The position numbers were made by a program, and so were the translations under genes. From Saccharomycodes ludwigii (lineage: Eukaryota; Ascomycota; Saccharomycetes; Saccharomycodales; Saccharomycodaceae): a stretch of DNA of 64,000 nucleotides. Below, one piece after another: positions 19,077 through 29,015 of the stretch. The notes beneath the pieces are model-generated. The model had not been told where the DNA came from and did no database searches. It worked only from the letters and a program-made list of their open reading frames with translations. Where the stretch lies: contig NC_060204.1 in the NCBI RefSeq assembly GCF_020623625.1, positions 248,001-312,000 on the forward strand. Reading direction: 5' to 3'. The first letter of the stretch is position 1; every line of letters begins with the position of its first letter.

Positions 19077-20135
19077 ATGTTTTCAAGCTTTGGGAGGTTT
19101 GATATGCAACCATTCGCGAGTTTACCACAGCAATTTCAGGATTTTTTTAGATGTTATCCTATAGATGCTATGCAAGGTAATAAAAGTGACTATAATTATG
19201 GAGGTAAAATATTTTTGCCTCCTAGTGCACTAAACAAGTTGAGTATGTTAAATGTCAGATACCCGATGCTTTTTGAATTAGAAAGTCCCGACTCAAAAAG
19301 AAAAACACATAGTGGTGTTTTGGAATTTATAGCCGAAGAAGGAAGAGTTTACTTACCAAATTGGATGATGGATGTTTTAGGAGTACATACGGGCTCGTTA
19401 CTCTTGATATCTTCCACTGATTTACCATTGGGCAATTTTGTTAAGTTAGAACCACAATCAACAGATTTCTTGGACATATCAGATCCAAAAGCAGTTTTAG
19501 AAAATTCCTTAAGAAATTTTTCTACTTTGACTATGGATGATATAATCGATATTAAATATAACAACAAAATATACAGGATAAAGGTTTTAGAGGTTAAGCC
19601 AGAAAATGAATCTCACGGTATTTGTGTGTTGGAAACTGATTTGGTCACCGATTTTGCTCCTCCTGTGGGTTATGTAGAACCAGACTACAAAAAATTGCAA
19701 GAAGAAGAAAGGATTAAAAAACAAAACATGAAACCTAAGGCACCGAGCATTGGTAGTATGTCACGAAGAATTGGTTATGCAGAACAATTGAATTCCTCAT
19801 CCTCAACACACTTTTCGGGAGAGGGACAAAAATTATCCGGAAAAATAATGAATGTTCCAACAAAAGTATTAGAAAATGAGGTGAAGCTTTCGTTGGATAA
19901 ACAACCTGCACCATTGAACTTGCCGGATGGTCAATTATTTTTTGGATTCCCATTTATCCCACCAAAAAAAGATGATGATGATGATGATGAAGGAGATGGC
20001 CATGGAACCAAATTAGTCAACTTTCAAGGTGAAGGGCAATCCTTAAGAAAAGCTGCTAAGAGAAAGGGAAGGAAAGAGCATACGGGTAGTAAAAGTAAAG
20101 CGACAAAAAGTCCTGAAATTATAGAGATTGATTAA
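19077..20135 (+). CDS. UFD1: Ufd1, substrate-recruiting cofactor of Cdc48
   Basis: A 352-residue protein (361 in S. cerevisiae). With Npl4 it binds Cdc48 and recruits polyubiquitinated substrates for extraction and proteasomal degradation, including ERAD. The double-psi barrel domain (~20-200) contains GGKIFLPPSALNKLSMLN, EEGRVYLPNWMMDVLG, FVKLEPQSTDFLDISDPK and TDLVTDFAPPVGYVEPDY. Two SHP boxes (F-x-G-x-G-x-x-L) that bind Cdc48 are visible: FSGEGQKL (~247) and FQGEGQSL (~315), separated by GQLFFGFP and an Asp run. The C-terminus KSPEIIEID matches the S. cerevisiae end. Its 3' end converges on the next gene with 84 bp between the coding ends. Confidence 0.95.
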   Translation: MFSSFGRFDMQPFASLPQQFQDFFRCYPIDAMQGNKSDYNYGGKIFLPPSALNKLSMLNVRYPMLFELESPDSKRKTHSGVLEFIAEEGRVYLPNWMMDVLGVHTGSLLLISSTDLPLGNFVKLEPQSTDFLDISDPKAVLENSLRNFSTLTMDDIIDIKYNNKIYRIKVLEVKPENESHGICVLETDLVTDFAPPVGYVEPDYKKLQEEERIKKQNMKPKAPSIGSMSRRIGYAEQLNSSSSTHFSGEGQKLSGKIMNVPTKVLENEVKLSLDKQPAPLNLPDGQLFFGFPFIPPKKDDDDDDEGDGHGTKLVNFQGEGQSLRKAAKRKGRKEHTGSKSKATKSPEIIEID

Positions 20136-20219
20136 TATTATGCATTATTTCTTTTTTTTTTTTTCTGTATATATATATATAATTATATCTATATCAATTA
20201 TTATAAAACATCAGTTTAT

Positions 20220-20410
20220 TCAATTATCCATTTTTCTTTTTGTCTTGTTAGAAACAATTTTCTTCAAAGCCAATGGCAAATCATCGTCGCTTGCATCACT
20301 GTTTGTAATCGGTATAGATTCACCCAATGTTTTAATTTTATTCAATGATAAATCTATGGAACCAATAGAAAATGCTCTTTTACGTAATCTGGGACCTAAG
20401 TTACTGTCGC

Positions 20411-20458
<48 letters not shown>

Positions 20459-23400
20459 AATCCGATTTATGAGATGCAATTCTTGCCAAGTTGATTCCAT
20501 CCTCATGATAAGTTTTACCCTCATTAAAGGGTACAGGATTTTCAGCATAACTTGAATTTGATCTTGACACAGCAGCATCGCTTAAGGAACTGGGTAATGA
20601 TTCTGAATCTTCGTTGATAATGGAACTCAACTCATTATTGGGTCCGTCTGTCGTCGCGGTCGTGGTAGTGTTACTAAAACTATTAGATTTTTTAAGTTTC
20701 CCACCTTTTATAAACTTATCAAAACCAACAACGGCATCAGCAGCCCAGTCTACATATAATGGACGTGACAAAAACCCATATTTAAATTCATTAACACCCA
20801 CCAAAATTTTTGTTAGCTCTATAAGCTCTTCCATATATTCAATAATCTCCTCAGTTGCTGCAGTAGAGGCGTTCCAACTTAGAAACTTTTCTTTTAAAAC
20901 ATAATCATGTGGAGACAAATAAGAGGTTTTATTCTTATCCTTACGTGAACGAATAACAATACCCTCGTTGTCATCGTCAGACTCTTCTTTATTATCACTA
21001 TCATTATATGAAACTTCAGTATTTTTCTTGTCCAACATTTTCGAATCATTTTCAAATCTTGCCAATGCACTAGCATATCTTTTGTGTAGAACCTCTCTAA
21101 CTTTATTAATCAAACGCCTATGAGCAATTCTAGGGCTGGGCAAATATTGAGGTAATGGGGACTTATTTATTATGCCCTCTTGTACAGCTCTAATATCACA
21201 AACCATCGATGCTATTAATTGTCTTCTATATGGATAAGTAATATGGTTCAATTCCTCTATAATAGCGCTTCCATATTTTTTTCTTAGTAAAACGATGTTG
21301 TCTAATCTATCTATAATTTGTCTTTCAACAAAAATAACTTGTGTGAAAACATTCTTTAATTCGGTATAATTTCCCTTTAGTCTTGGCTCTTGTCTAGTCA
21401 ACTCTAGATACTCCTCAGCACGAATCAAAGCAGCTTTAGAGGCCGTACTTAGTTTCAAATATCTTTCAAATCTTTCATCAGTAATACTAATCCTGACAGT
21501 TTGCCCATCTAGCCCAGAGGCATACAACAAAATCATTTCTGCAACACATCCGCCCACAAAAGAAAGTTCTTCGTTTAGTTGATCGCGTGCCTTAACGGGG
21601 AACAAAATCACTTGGACTATAAGAGCCACACCACCACCATAACCAACTGCAAAGCATCTTTTGGCAAAATTTTCCAAAATACCGCCGCCAATGGAACCTG
21701 GAATAATAGCTGCCAACATAACGATATAGATACTAATAAGCAATATGATAGCTGCTTTAACATAGGGGGTAGCTAAGAATAAATAAAATCCTGGAATGGT
21801 TCCAATTGCAGCAATAACTGTTTCTAGGTAAGGATCGTGGTGATGGCAATGCCCAGCGACGTACGACAAATAGGCCCATGCTGAACCCACGACAACACCA
21901 ACACCTCTTAAAAAGAAAACCCAAAAAGTACCTCCCACGTTGGGTTCCATACATAGAATACAAACAAAACCGATCCAGGGACCATGCATATCGACATACC
22001 AGTTCCGAGCTTTGGGGACAAACATGGGAATGGAGGAGATGATCAAAGCCATGGTAACCTGCAAACCAAAAATAAAGTGGGGTCTCCATTTACCTCTACA
22101 GTTACGATAAAGCCATTTTATAAAGGAACGAATGTTTTTGTTGGAAGTTTCAGTGATTGATGTTGTTTTAGAGATGGGCAATAAAGTTTTTTTTGCATCC
22201 TTTTCTTCATCCTCATTTGACTCAATATTATTAGATTGTTGATCTAGCAACTGGTTTTCTTCATACTGTGGACGAATAACAACACCGGCACTATAGGAGC
22301 CTGGTTTGCCAGACATACCACCTTGGAAACCTTGTGATTCAGTAATGACACCAGTGGTAATGTCACCACTTGTACCAGTATAAAATCTTGTCAAATGTTC
22401 AATACTATTCCAAAATGTAAACCAGACGGTTTTCCCTCTTAGCCAGCCCTTAGCTTCTTTGGTTTTCCTATAGTTGAAAATATCTGAAATTTCACTCATC
22501 ATGGTCACAACACGATAGCTGCATTCTTTGAAATTCATTAGAAACGATGATAATAAAAACATCTCGTCGTTGGGTGTTAGAATATCATAATTGACATGAA
22601 GCAACTCCTCTGAAAACTTTTCCTCGAAATTCTTTACTTTTTCTTGTAATTCGTTAATCAAATTAACAAAATCCTTTTCATTATAATTCTTGATAAAATC
22701 TGATTTATTTTTGTAAACAAATGAGCTGTCTCCAGCATAAGTATATATATCAGATGTATGTATTTTATCAAAGGAAACATCATACGAATATGCCAATAAT
22801 AACTTGATATAATATAGACATTTACTCAAATGTTCGTTCAATTCATTTATATTAGGTTTCAACCTAGACATAATATCCCTCAATTTTTCATAATCTGCGT
22901 ATTTCATTTCTCTTTCAACATCAATATCATCCTGTGCTTTACCTAGAGAGATAAACTCTAATTGGCAAGCGTTAATTAAACCATTAATATTTAAGGCAAA
23001 GTATTTGAAAATAGTAATTACGGGATCTAACTGACTTGGTGAAACATAGGAGTATGAAATCTCATAAATACATTCCTTCAAAACCATATTACACTGTTGT
23101 ATTTTTTTTTCCAATGTATTTTTGTATTTGAGCAAAGCACCCAAAGACATTGGTTCCTTGCCTGGATAATCGTCAGATTGATCATCAATTGAGGTGAAAA
23201 AGTAAACTGAATTGTCCACGGCTTTGTGTATATGGTTTAAACAATCGATGGTACTTGTACCTAAATAAGTGCTACCATATTCAGGAAATAAGACCACATT
23301 CCAAAATAACGCCATAGCAATACCAAGATAAAATGGGGTACTGTAAGCCTTGGAGATTTGGCCAGGGCCTTGGGTTAAAGAATCAGTAAAGGCAAAATGG

Positions 23401-23885
23401 ACTACTAAAAAAGTTGGGAAAACTGTGGCAAAATAATGATGGTTAACAGATCTCATCCATCCATGGTAAAATAACATAACGCATTCAAAAAGCGCCAATA
23501 TACCTAATGCGGCTTCGTAGTTTCTATAGTTTAGCTTGTATTGCTCTTTTTCCGTTAAAACGTTCCATGAAGAACCCAAACATCTTTGTGCAATGAACCT
23601 TCCTAATAGGGAGTAGGCGAGGCCTAGCAACAATCCAAATGAACATCTAAAGGTGTGTTGAATGGTGGCACTCAATCTCCTACCTGGATGAACGATAACT
23701 GAAATAAGGGGCAACATTGCTGGTTCGTCACCCAAAACATTTCTAACTTTAAAAATTAGACAAAATATAAAACAAACAGTAGTATGAATAATGCATTTAA
23801 AAATTCTTTGGGCTAGTATTCTATCGCATGGGAAATGGCGATTTTGATACTCTAGTATCGTTTGAATCCATTTTTTCAAAAACAT
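20220..23885 (-). CDS. BRE4: Bre4-like multispanning membrane protein (ArAE_2/FUSC-type)
   Basis: A 1221-residue membrane protein resembling S. cerevisiae Bre4 (about 1125 residues), whose loss causes brefeldin A sensitivity, and fungal relatives of aromatic acid exporters. The N-terminal hydrophobic block (~20-215) has several membrane spans. A long hydrophilic region follows (~230-590). A second hydrophobic block (~600-770: WRPHFIFGLQVTMALII, GPWIGFVCILCMEPNVGGTFW, FLRGVGVVVGSAWAYL) is the FUSC/ArAE core. The C-terminal ~450 residues are cytosolic and Ser/Asn-rich, with a run of 14 Asn encoded by an ATT/AAT repeat at 20411-20454. Substrate and exact localisation are unknown. In S. cerevisiae BRE4 is not in this neighbourhood, so orthology rests on sequence only. 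Confidence 0.72.
20411..20454. repeat. Trinucleotide (ATT) repeat inside the BRE4-like gene
   Basis: About 14 units of ATT on the plus strand, read as AAT (Asn) in the gene. Such a tract is likely to vary in length between strains. Confidence 0.85.
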
Positions 23886-24673
23886 AATGATGCTAGTGAG
23901 ACAAGATTCAAGGCACCGTCTATCTAATATTGGTTGTTATTATTATTGTTATAGTAGAAGTTAAAAAAAAAAAAAAGAAAAAAGAAAAAAGAAAAAAGAA
24001 AAAGGAAAGAGAGAGACAAGTTTAGATGACTTATTTTATATTTTCCTGGGTATTTTTAGTTACAAGTGTACTTATATATAATAGATATTTTATTTTTTTT
24101 AAGTTCATAATTGAAATAGAATAATATATACGATTTTGATATGGGTTGATGTATTTTTTTTTTTTTTTTTTGTATGATTATATTAAATTATAGTATATAT
24201 ATTTAACCACAAGTTATTCTATATGTGGATATTACTCATCTCTCACCACCAACGCCAACTGCTGCAAACAATTGCAGGAGGTTACGCGAAGAGAGTGAGA
24301 AAATCTTGTTTATCATGGCCGGAAAATATCGGGTACAGCTTATTTTATATTTTGTATAAATCCCAGAAAAAAGAAATAAAAAAGAGAAGCTAAAAAGAAA
24401 AAGAAAAAAGAAAAAGAAAAAAGAAAAAGAAAAAAGTTTCGGAATTCCACAAGTACGAGGGCCGGAAAAACTAACCGGACATCAAAACAAAACAAATGGA
24501 TAAAAACATTTCTGTTATATATATATATTTTTTTTTCTACTACACTACACTATACTACCAATAATATTATATTTGCAGTCGTAATACAACATTATATATT
24601 ACATTACCGGCAACAAGAATTAAAATAAAATAAAATAAAATAAAATACAAAGTTATAAGAAAATAGCAGCAAA
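23886..24673. promoter_or_regulatory. Promoter region of the BRE4-like gene, 3' region of PDR17
   Basis: No gene is seen. GAAAAAA-type repeats lie at 23961-24005 and 24385-24436. Against the A/T background there are GC-richer islands. GGCCGGAAAA occurs at 24317-24326 and again at 24460-24469, ACCGGA lies near 24474-24479 and ACCGGC near 24606-24611. On the gene strand these read TTTTCCGGCC, 432-584 bp upstream of the ATG. They may be zinc-cluster factor sites, but no factor can be named. Confidence 0.45.
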
Positions 24674-25729
24674 TCATTCCAACTTGTTAACTTTCTTTAA
24701 TTCATATTCACTCGTACCTATTTTACCACCCAATTCCATAAACCTGTCATATTGTCTCTTTCTTCTATTACCAATTTTCTCTAACATATCTGGCCAATAA
24801 ACTGAATGATCGTAAGTGAAATCCAGATCCCCACCATAGTCCTTATCTAATTGAGTATCATCAATATATTTTTCAAATGGCTCGTCATAAACTAATTTAC
24901 TTTTAGTATCAGGGTCAATAAATGGATGCAGTAATTTCAAAAAAGTCCATCCCAACCAAGGAATATTAATGAAAACAGCCTTACCTAATCTTTCCGGATA
25001 ATAAGTTTGGGCAATATGCAAACAATCTCTTGCAGTAGAAATTGGCGTCATTTTCTTCTTTTTCAAAACCCCTGGTATTTCAGGATAATGTTTAAAATCA
25101 ACCATAACACCCACTTTTTCCATACCAATGGGTGTCATAACCATAGTACACTCTAACATATAGACTAAATGATGAACTTGATGAATAGATGGGTCTGTGT
25201 TTTGTTTACCATCCTTCATATAAACTAATGGACGATTATCTTTATCATACCCTAGAATAACTTGCTTACCAGTTCTATTTTCCTTTTCAAACGAATTTGG
25301 GTCCAAATCGGTTGCACTACGATCTGGATCATAAGTTAACCCAAATTCTCTTCTCCAAACTATTGTTTCTTCCAGTTTTTGAATACAGGTTTCATAATCA
25401 AATCTAGAAGCTCTTAAAAATCTGTATAAACATTCTCTAGTTAAAAAAAACTTTTCCCAAGTGGAAAGTGGGGTCATAGTGACAGAAGATTCATCTGTTT
25501 TATAAGCTTTAGAAGTATAATCTTGTACTTTTTCTGGCAATTTATACCCTTCTTTATTAAAGTGAGTTATTACTTTTTCATAAACGGCTTCTTGTTCTTT
25601 AGTATAAGTTGGTGGTGCAGCAGCTAATTCTTTTGGAGGTTGAGTGATCATTTTATCAACTTTTATCCAATTTGCTTTATTTACCGGAGCTTTTTTTTCA
25701 GCTGGCTCAGATCTACTAAAAAATCCCAT
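24674..25729 (-). CDS. PDR17: Sec14-like phosphatidylinositol transfer protein Pdr17
   Basis: 351 residues, the usual length of Pdr16/Pdr17. These Sec14 homologues bind phosphatidylinositol; Pdr17 also aids phosphatidylserine supply to the Psd2 decarboxylase, and both affect azole tolerance. The N-terminus MGFFSRSEP resembles Pdr17 (MGLFSRKRDP) more than Pdr16. A CRAL-TRIO N-lobe (~75-130, LTRECLYRFLRASRFD..WRREFGL) leads to the lipid-binding domain (~150-310): GKQVILGYDKDNRPLVYMKDGKQN, VMVDFKHYPEIPG, YYPERLGKAVFINIPWLGWTFLKLLHPF and VYDEPFEKYI. Its place beside YIF1 and near IST1 matches S. cerevisiae YNL264C, which supports PDR17 over PDR16. Confidence 0.9.
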   Translation of the reverse strand: MGFFSRSEPAEKKAPVNKANWIKVDKMITQPPKELAAAPPTYTKEQEAVYEKVITHFNKEGYKLPEKVQDYTSKAYKTDESSVTMTPLSTWEKFFLTRECLYRFLRASRFDYETCIQKLEETIVWRREFGLTYDPDRSATDLDPNSFEKENRTGKQVILGYDKDNRPLVYMKDGKQNTDPSIHQVHHLVYMLECTMVMTPIGMEKVGVMVDFKHYPEIPGVLKKKKMTPISTARDCLHIAQTYYPERLGKAVFINIPWLGWTFLKLLHPFIDPDTKSKLVYDEPFEKYIDDTQLDKDYGGDLDFTYDHSVYWPDMLEKIGNRRKRQYDRFMELGGKIGTSEYELKKVNKLE

Positions 25730-26451
25730 TTTATATGTATATTCTTTTTTTTTTTGTTTGTGTTTTGTTTTTTTTGTTTTTTTTTTTTAATTCTGTAGCA
25801 GGTGTTAATTATTTTGATTTATGCAGTTTATAATTGATTAACCAAAGACTCAAATATAAATAGTTGCGAGGACTTATATATTAAGAAGTAAATTTAAGTT
25901 TATAAAGGAAAAAAAAAAAAAAAAAAGAGAAAAACTATGACAATTTATTTAAATTTTTTTTAAATTTTTTTTTTCTTTTTTTCGTTGGATTAATTGATAT
26001 ATATATATATGTGTGTGTGGAATTATGTCTGAATCTTTCTAGACGATGTCAAAACTACCGATTAAAAATAAACTTTTTGTACGTATTTTTATTCTTTTCT
26101 TTTTTTTTTTTTTGTTATTAGTAATTAAAATTGATTAATTAATTAATTAATTCAATACTGTATTATTTTTAATAAAAGAAAAAAAATTTTTTTTTCTTTT
26201 TTTTTTCTTTGTCAATCCGTCGTTTTGGAAACATAAACAAAAACAAAAACATTTGATATTTCCGTTTTGTCCGTCCGCGTAAACAAGCTACAAGTTCACC
26301 CCTTTTTTACTTTTTTTTTCTTTTTAAAAATGAAAATGTTAAACCACGGAACGCTGCTTTTCGGAAAATCGGATATATCCACTAACAATATCCGATATAT
26401 GATAAAAAATCAATAATTGAATGCGTGTGTAACATACAATTAAAATAAATA
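25730..26451. promoter_or_regulatory. PDR17 upstream region with TCCG/CGGA cluster
   Basis: No gene. From 26216 to 26395 there are about eight TCCG or CGGA motifs in otherwise A/T-rich DNA. ACCACGGA (26343-26350; TCCGTGGT on the other strand) differs by one base from a pleiotropic drug response element TCCGTGGA, and TCCGCGTA (26274-26281) matches its first six bases in the TCCGCGGA form. An inverted repeat ATCGGATAT/ATATCCGAT has arms at 26368-26376 and 26388-26396. An ATTA repeat lies near 26130-26150. Confidence 0.45.
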
Positions 26452-26880
26452 TTAAAACCTAAAAGCTTGGAGCATTAACTTTGGTCTAACCAATTTAATA
26501 CTTTCTTTCCCATAAATCTTGTTATCATTGTAATGATAATATTTGACGCTTGTTTCAACATCTTTAAATTGTATATAAACTTCCGTTTCGGAAATATCTT
26601 CAACTCTATCAATATCTTTATAATACCTTTTAATAAAATCTTTACACGCTTCATTGTTAACAAATTCTATGTATAAAGTTGTTAGTTTGGGGAATTTGTT
26701 CTCACTAATTGAATCATTATTATCTATCGATATCTCTGTACTCTTTCGATCACTATTATTATTATTATTCCAATGCCAATCCCCATATGGCAAATTAAAA
26801 TGTTTCAACTTTCTTAAATATATACCATAGTCTTCATATGAATTAATATTATTATGTTGTTTATGATTACTATCATTCAT
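26452..26880 (-). CDS. Small unrecognised protein with an RRM-like C-terminal half
   Basis: 142 residues starting at ATG 26880. I do not recognise the family. The N-terminal half is Asn/His-rich, with GIYLRKLKHFNLPYGDWHW and a run of Asn. The C-terminal half (~65-137) has the order expected of an RNA-recognition-motif fold: strand TTLYIEFV, helix NEACKDFIKRYY, strand DRVEDIS, strand TEVYIQFKD, helix VETSVKYYHYN and strand SIKLVRPK. The aromatic RNP motifs are degenerate, so RNA binding is only a possibility. It sits between PDR17 and YIF1, which are adjacent in S. cerevisiae, so it is an insertion or a gene lost there. Codon choice (AAT, TTA, GAA) is like its neighbours. Confidence 0.65.
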   Translation of the reverse strand: MNDSNHKQHNNINSYEDYGIYLRKLKHFNLPYGDWHWNNNNNSDRKSTEISIDNNDSISENKFPKLTTLYIEFVNNEACKDFIKRYYKDIDRVEDISETEVYIQFKDVETSVKYYHYNDNKIYGKESIKLVRPKLMLQAFRF

Positions 26881-27252
26881 TGTATCTTATCTTATTTAAC
26901 ACAGTTTGCTTAAGTTATAACCAAAAGACTAGATGTTAAACAAAAAAGTTTTATGTTTCTATCGTTTGTTTTAAATCTTATATATCAAATTTTATAACAT
27001 TCAAGCTAAAAAAAAAAAATAAAATTAAAAAAAATAATAAAAAAAAAAAAAATTAAATAAAATAAAATCAGTTTCAACAAGAAGTAGAATAAACGATCAG
27101 ATTTCCAAAATCTAATATTCCTATTCACACAAATTAGGTTCTTGATTTTATACAATTTGCTCTTTATTTCCCAATTCTTTAATAAAAGTACAATATATAA
27201 ACATATACATATATTTAAATATCATATAAATTCCATTTTCGCCTCATCTTTC
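26881..27252. other. Intergenic region between YIF1 end and the small RRM-like gene
   Basis: 372 bp of A/T-rich DNA with A runs near 27009-27052. It is the promoter of the small RRM-like gene plus the YIF1 3' end. I see no distinct element. Confidence 0.5.
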
Positions 27253-28377
27253 TTATCCCATTAACCACATTAATAATACTTGCCATATAAATCCATAAAA
27301 GAACAAAAAATAATTGCACTTTTTAATAACACTTTTACGATCAATATTAACAGCAGATTGAGAATCCACAATGGGTGGCAACAAATTGAACTTAACCGAT
27401 CTTAGTAAAAAAACTCCAAATGCTAAAAACAAGTATATTCTTAAAAACATAAAAATTATCCCACTTATAGTGAAAAATTGACCCCTTAATAGCAACACTA
27501 AAGTTAATGGCACAAATTTGTATCCAACAAAACAAACTAATTCAACAATATTCAACCCACCATTGTTAATCCCATTTGCAGAAATGTTATTCGGATAATT
27601 TGCATTGTTTGATTTAGTACCATTAATACCACTTGGGATCAATAAATATAAACCCAACTTTAATATCAACAAATCCAGTAGAACAAATGCCAAAGTACTG
27701 GATAACTTATAATACAAGTTTTGTGGATCAAACGAACCTTTTAAACCTTGATCTAAATTCCAGCATAAAATATATGTTATTAAACCCATAGTTGGAATAT
27801 ATAAATCTGGACAATTAACGTCCAACTTAGGTGGCAAATAACTCAAAGATTCAGAACGTGAACTATTGATTGGTGCATTTATAGAGGCATTATGTATATT
27901 GTCTTGGATTCTGTACCATGTTGAGTTAATAAATGGTAAAATAATAATTTTGAGTTTGTGTAAAACATATGAGTTAGAAACTTGAAAATAATATGATAAA
28001 TTATAAAATGATGAGTTAAATGCCATATTGTTGGAGACATTATCACTTGGCATACCATTACCTTGAAAAAAATTACCAAATGCCTTCTGTGCAAAATGTG
28101 AAGCTACTTGGGTTTTAGAATCTTCCAAAAATTGTGGGAATCCATTAGTATCAAAACCAAAATTGTTGTTATTGCTTGGAACAAAATTGGATTGTCCTTT
28201 TTGTTGCTGCTCATGTTGAAATGCAAGGTGCTCGTTATTGTTAGGTTGATAATAATTTTGATATTGTTTTTCTTGAGGTGGGATGTTGCTGTTTTGATTA
28301 ATTTCTCCTATAAAAGGGGGAGAACCTCTTCCTTTTAATTGATTTTCGTTAGAGTAAGCATATGGGTTGGCCGACAT
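27253..28377 (-). CDS. YIF1: Yif1, Golgi/COPII vesicle membrane protein
   Basis: 374 residues (314 in S. cerevisiae). Yif1 is an integral membrane partner of Yip1 and Rab GTPases in ER-to-Golgi transport. The N-terminus MSANPYAYSNEN is typical of the family. The first ~95 residues are Asn/Gln/Pro-rich, and the extra length lies partly here and in an Asn-rich loop near 270. VASHFAQKAFGNFF and YYFQVSNSYVLHKLKIIILPF (~90-155) begin the Yif1 core, WYRIQ and PDLYIPTMGLITYILCWNLDQGLKG follow, and about five membrane segments fill the C-terminal half. It shares a 638-bp divergent promoter region with POL2, as in S. cerevisiae. Confidence 0.93.
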   Translation of the reverse strand: MSANPYAYSNENQLKGRGSPPFIGEINQNSNIPPQEKQYQNYYQPNNNEHLAFQHEQQQKGQSNFVPSNNNNFGFDTNGFPQFLEDSKTQVASHFAQKAFGNFFQGNGMPSDNVSNNMAFNSSFYNLSYYFQVSNSYVLHKLKIIILPFINSTWYRIQDNIHNASINAPINSSRSESLSYLPPKLDVNCPDLYIPTMGLITYILCWNLDQGLKGSFDPQNLYYKLSSTLAFVLLDLLILKLGLYLLIPSGINGTKSNNANYPNNISANGINNGGLNIVELVCFVGYKFVPLTLVLLLRGQFFTISGIIFMFLRIYLFLAFGVFLLRSVKFNLLPPIVDSQSAVNIDRKSVIKKCNYFLFFYGFIWQVLLMWLMG

Positions 28378-28387
28378 TCTTTTGCTT

Positions 28388-28418
<31 letters not shown>

Positions 28419-29015
28419 CTTCTCTTTCCTCGCTCTGAACTTTTATTAATTGTAGCAGTTTATATTTATCAAATGAACAAAATAGATCTTAGTTAGCAAT
28501 AAATTTTTTTTTTTAAAAGTTGTTTCGTAAAAAAAAAAAAATAGATGAAAAAATAAGAAAAAAAAAAAAAAAAAACTTTAAAATTTTATTTTTCTCTTTC
28601 TGTTTTTTTTTTTTTTTTTCTAATTTTATTAAAAAATGGTAAAAAAAAGTAAAAGTAAAACAAACAACAAAAAAAGGCTTTAAAAATAAGTTGAACAATT
28701 ATTTTACTTGTATAGTACTGAATATATATTATAGTTTCGGAATACGTGCGGATAAGCAAGTATCTGGACAAAACACGTAAATTATTACGAGATATTTTCC
28801 CATTTTTACTTTTTGAAATTTTCTTTGTTTTCAAAATAAAAATAACGCGTAATCGTTTTTCATTCTTTCTTTTTTTCTTTTTTTTTTTTTTTTTTTTCTT
28901 CTTCTAATCATTATGTTCCTAGTATAATCTGATCATCTTCATAATAAATAAATATATATATGTCAATCAATAGATCAATCAATCAATTAATAAATAAATA
29001 AATAAATAAATAAAT
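28378..29015. promoter_or_regulatory. Divergent YIF1/POL2 promoter with an MCB element
   Basis: ACGCGT at 28845-28850 is a perfect MluI cell-cycle box, about 165 bp upstream of the POL2 ATG. In yeasts MBF (Mbp1-Swi6) acts on such boxes to drive G1/S expression of replication genes, which fits POL2. Long T and A runs lie at 28387-28409, 28559-28575 and 28875-28897, and an AAAT repeat (28989-29014) forms the POL2 leader. Confidence 0.65.

Noticed and set aside
20614-20904. Plus-strand frame inside the BRE4-like gene
   Set aside because: It is antisense to a well-supported coding region and has no domain likeness; similar antisense frames in POL2, SIP3 and TFC4 were also left out.
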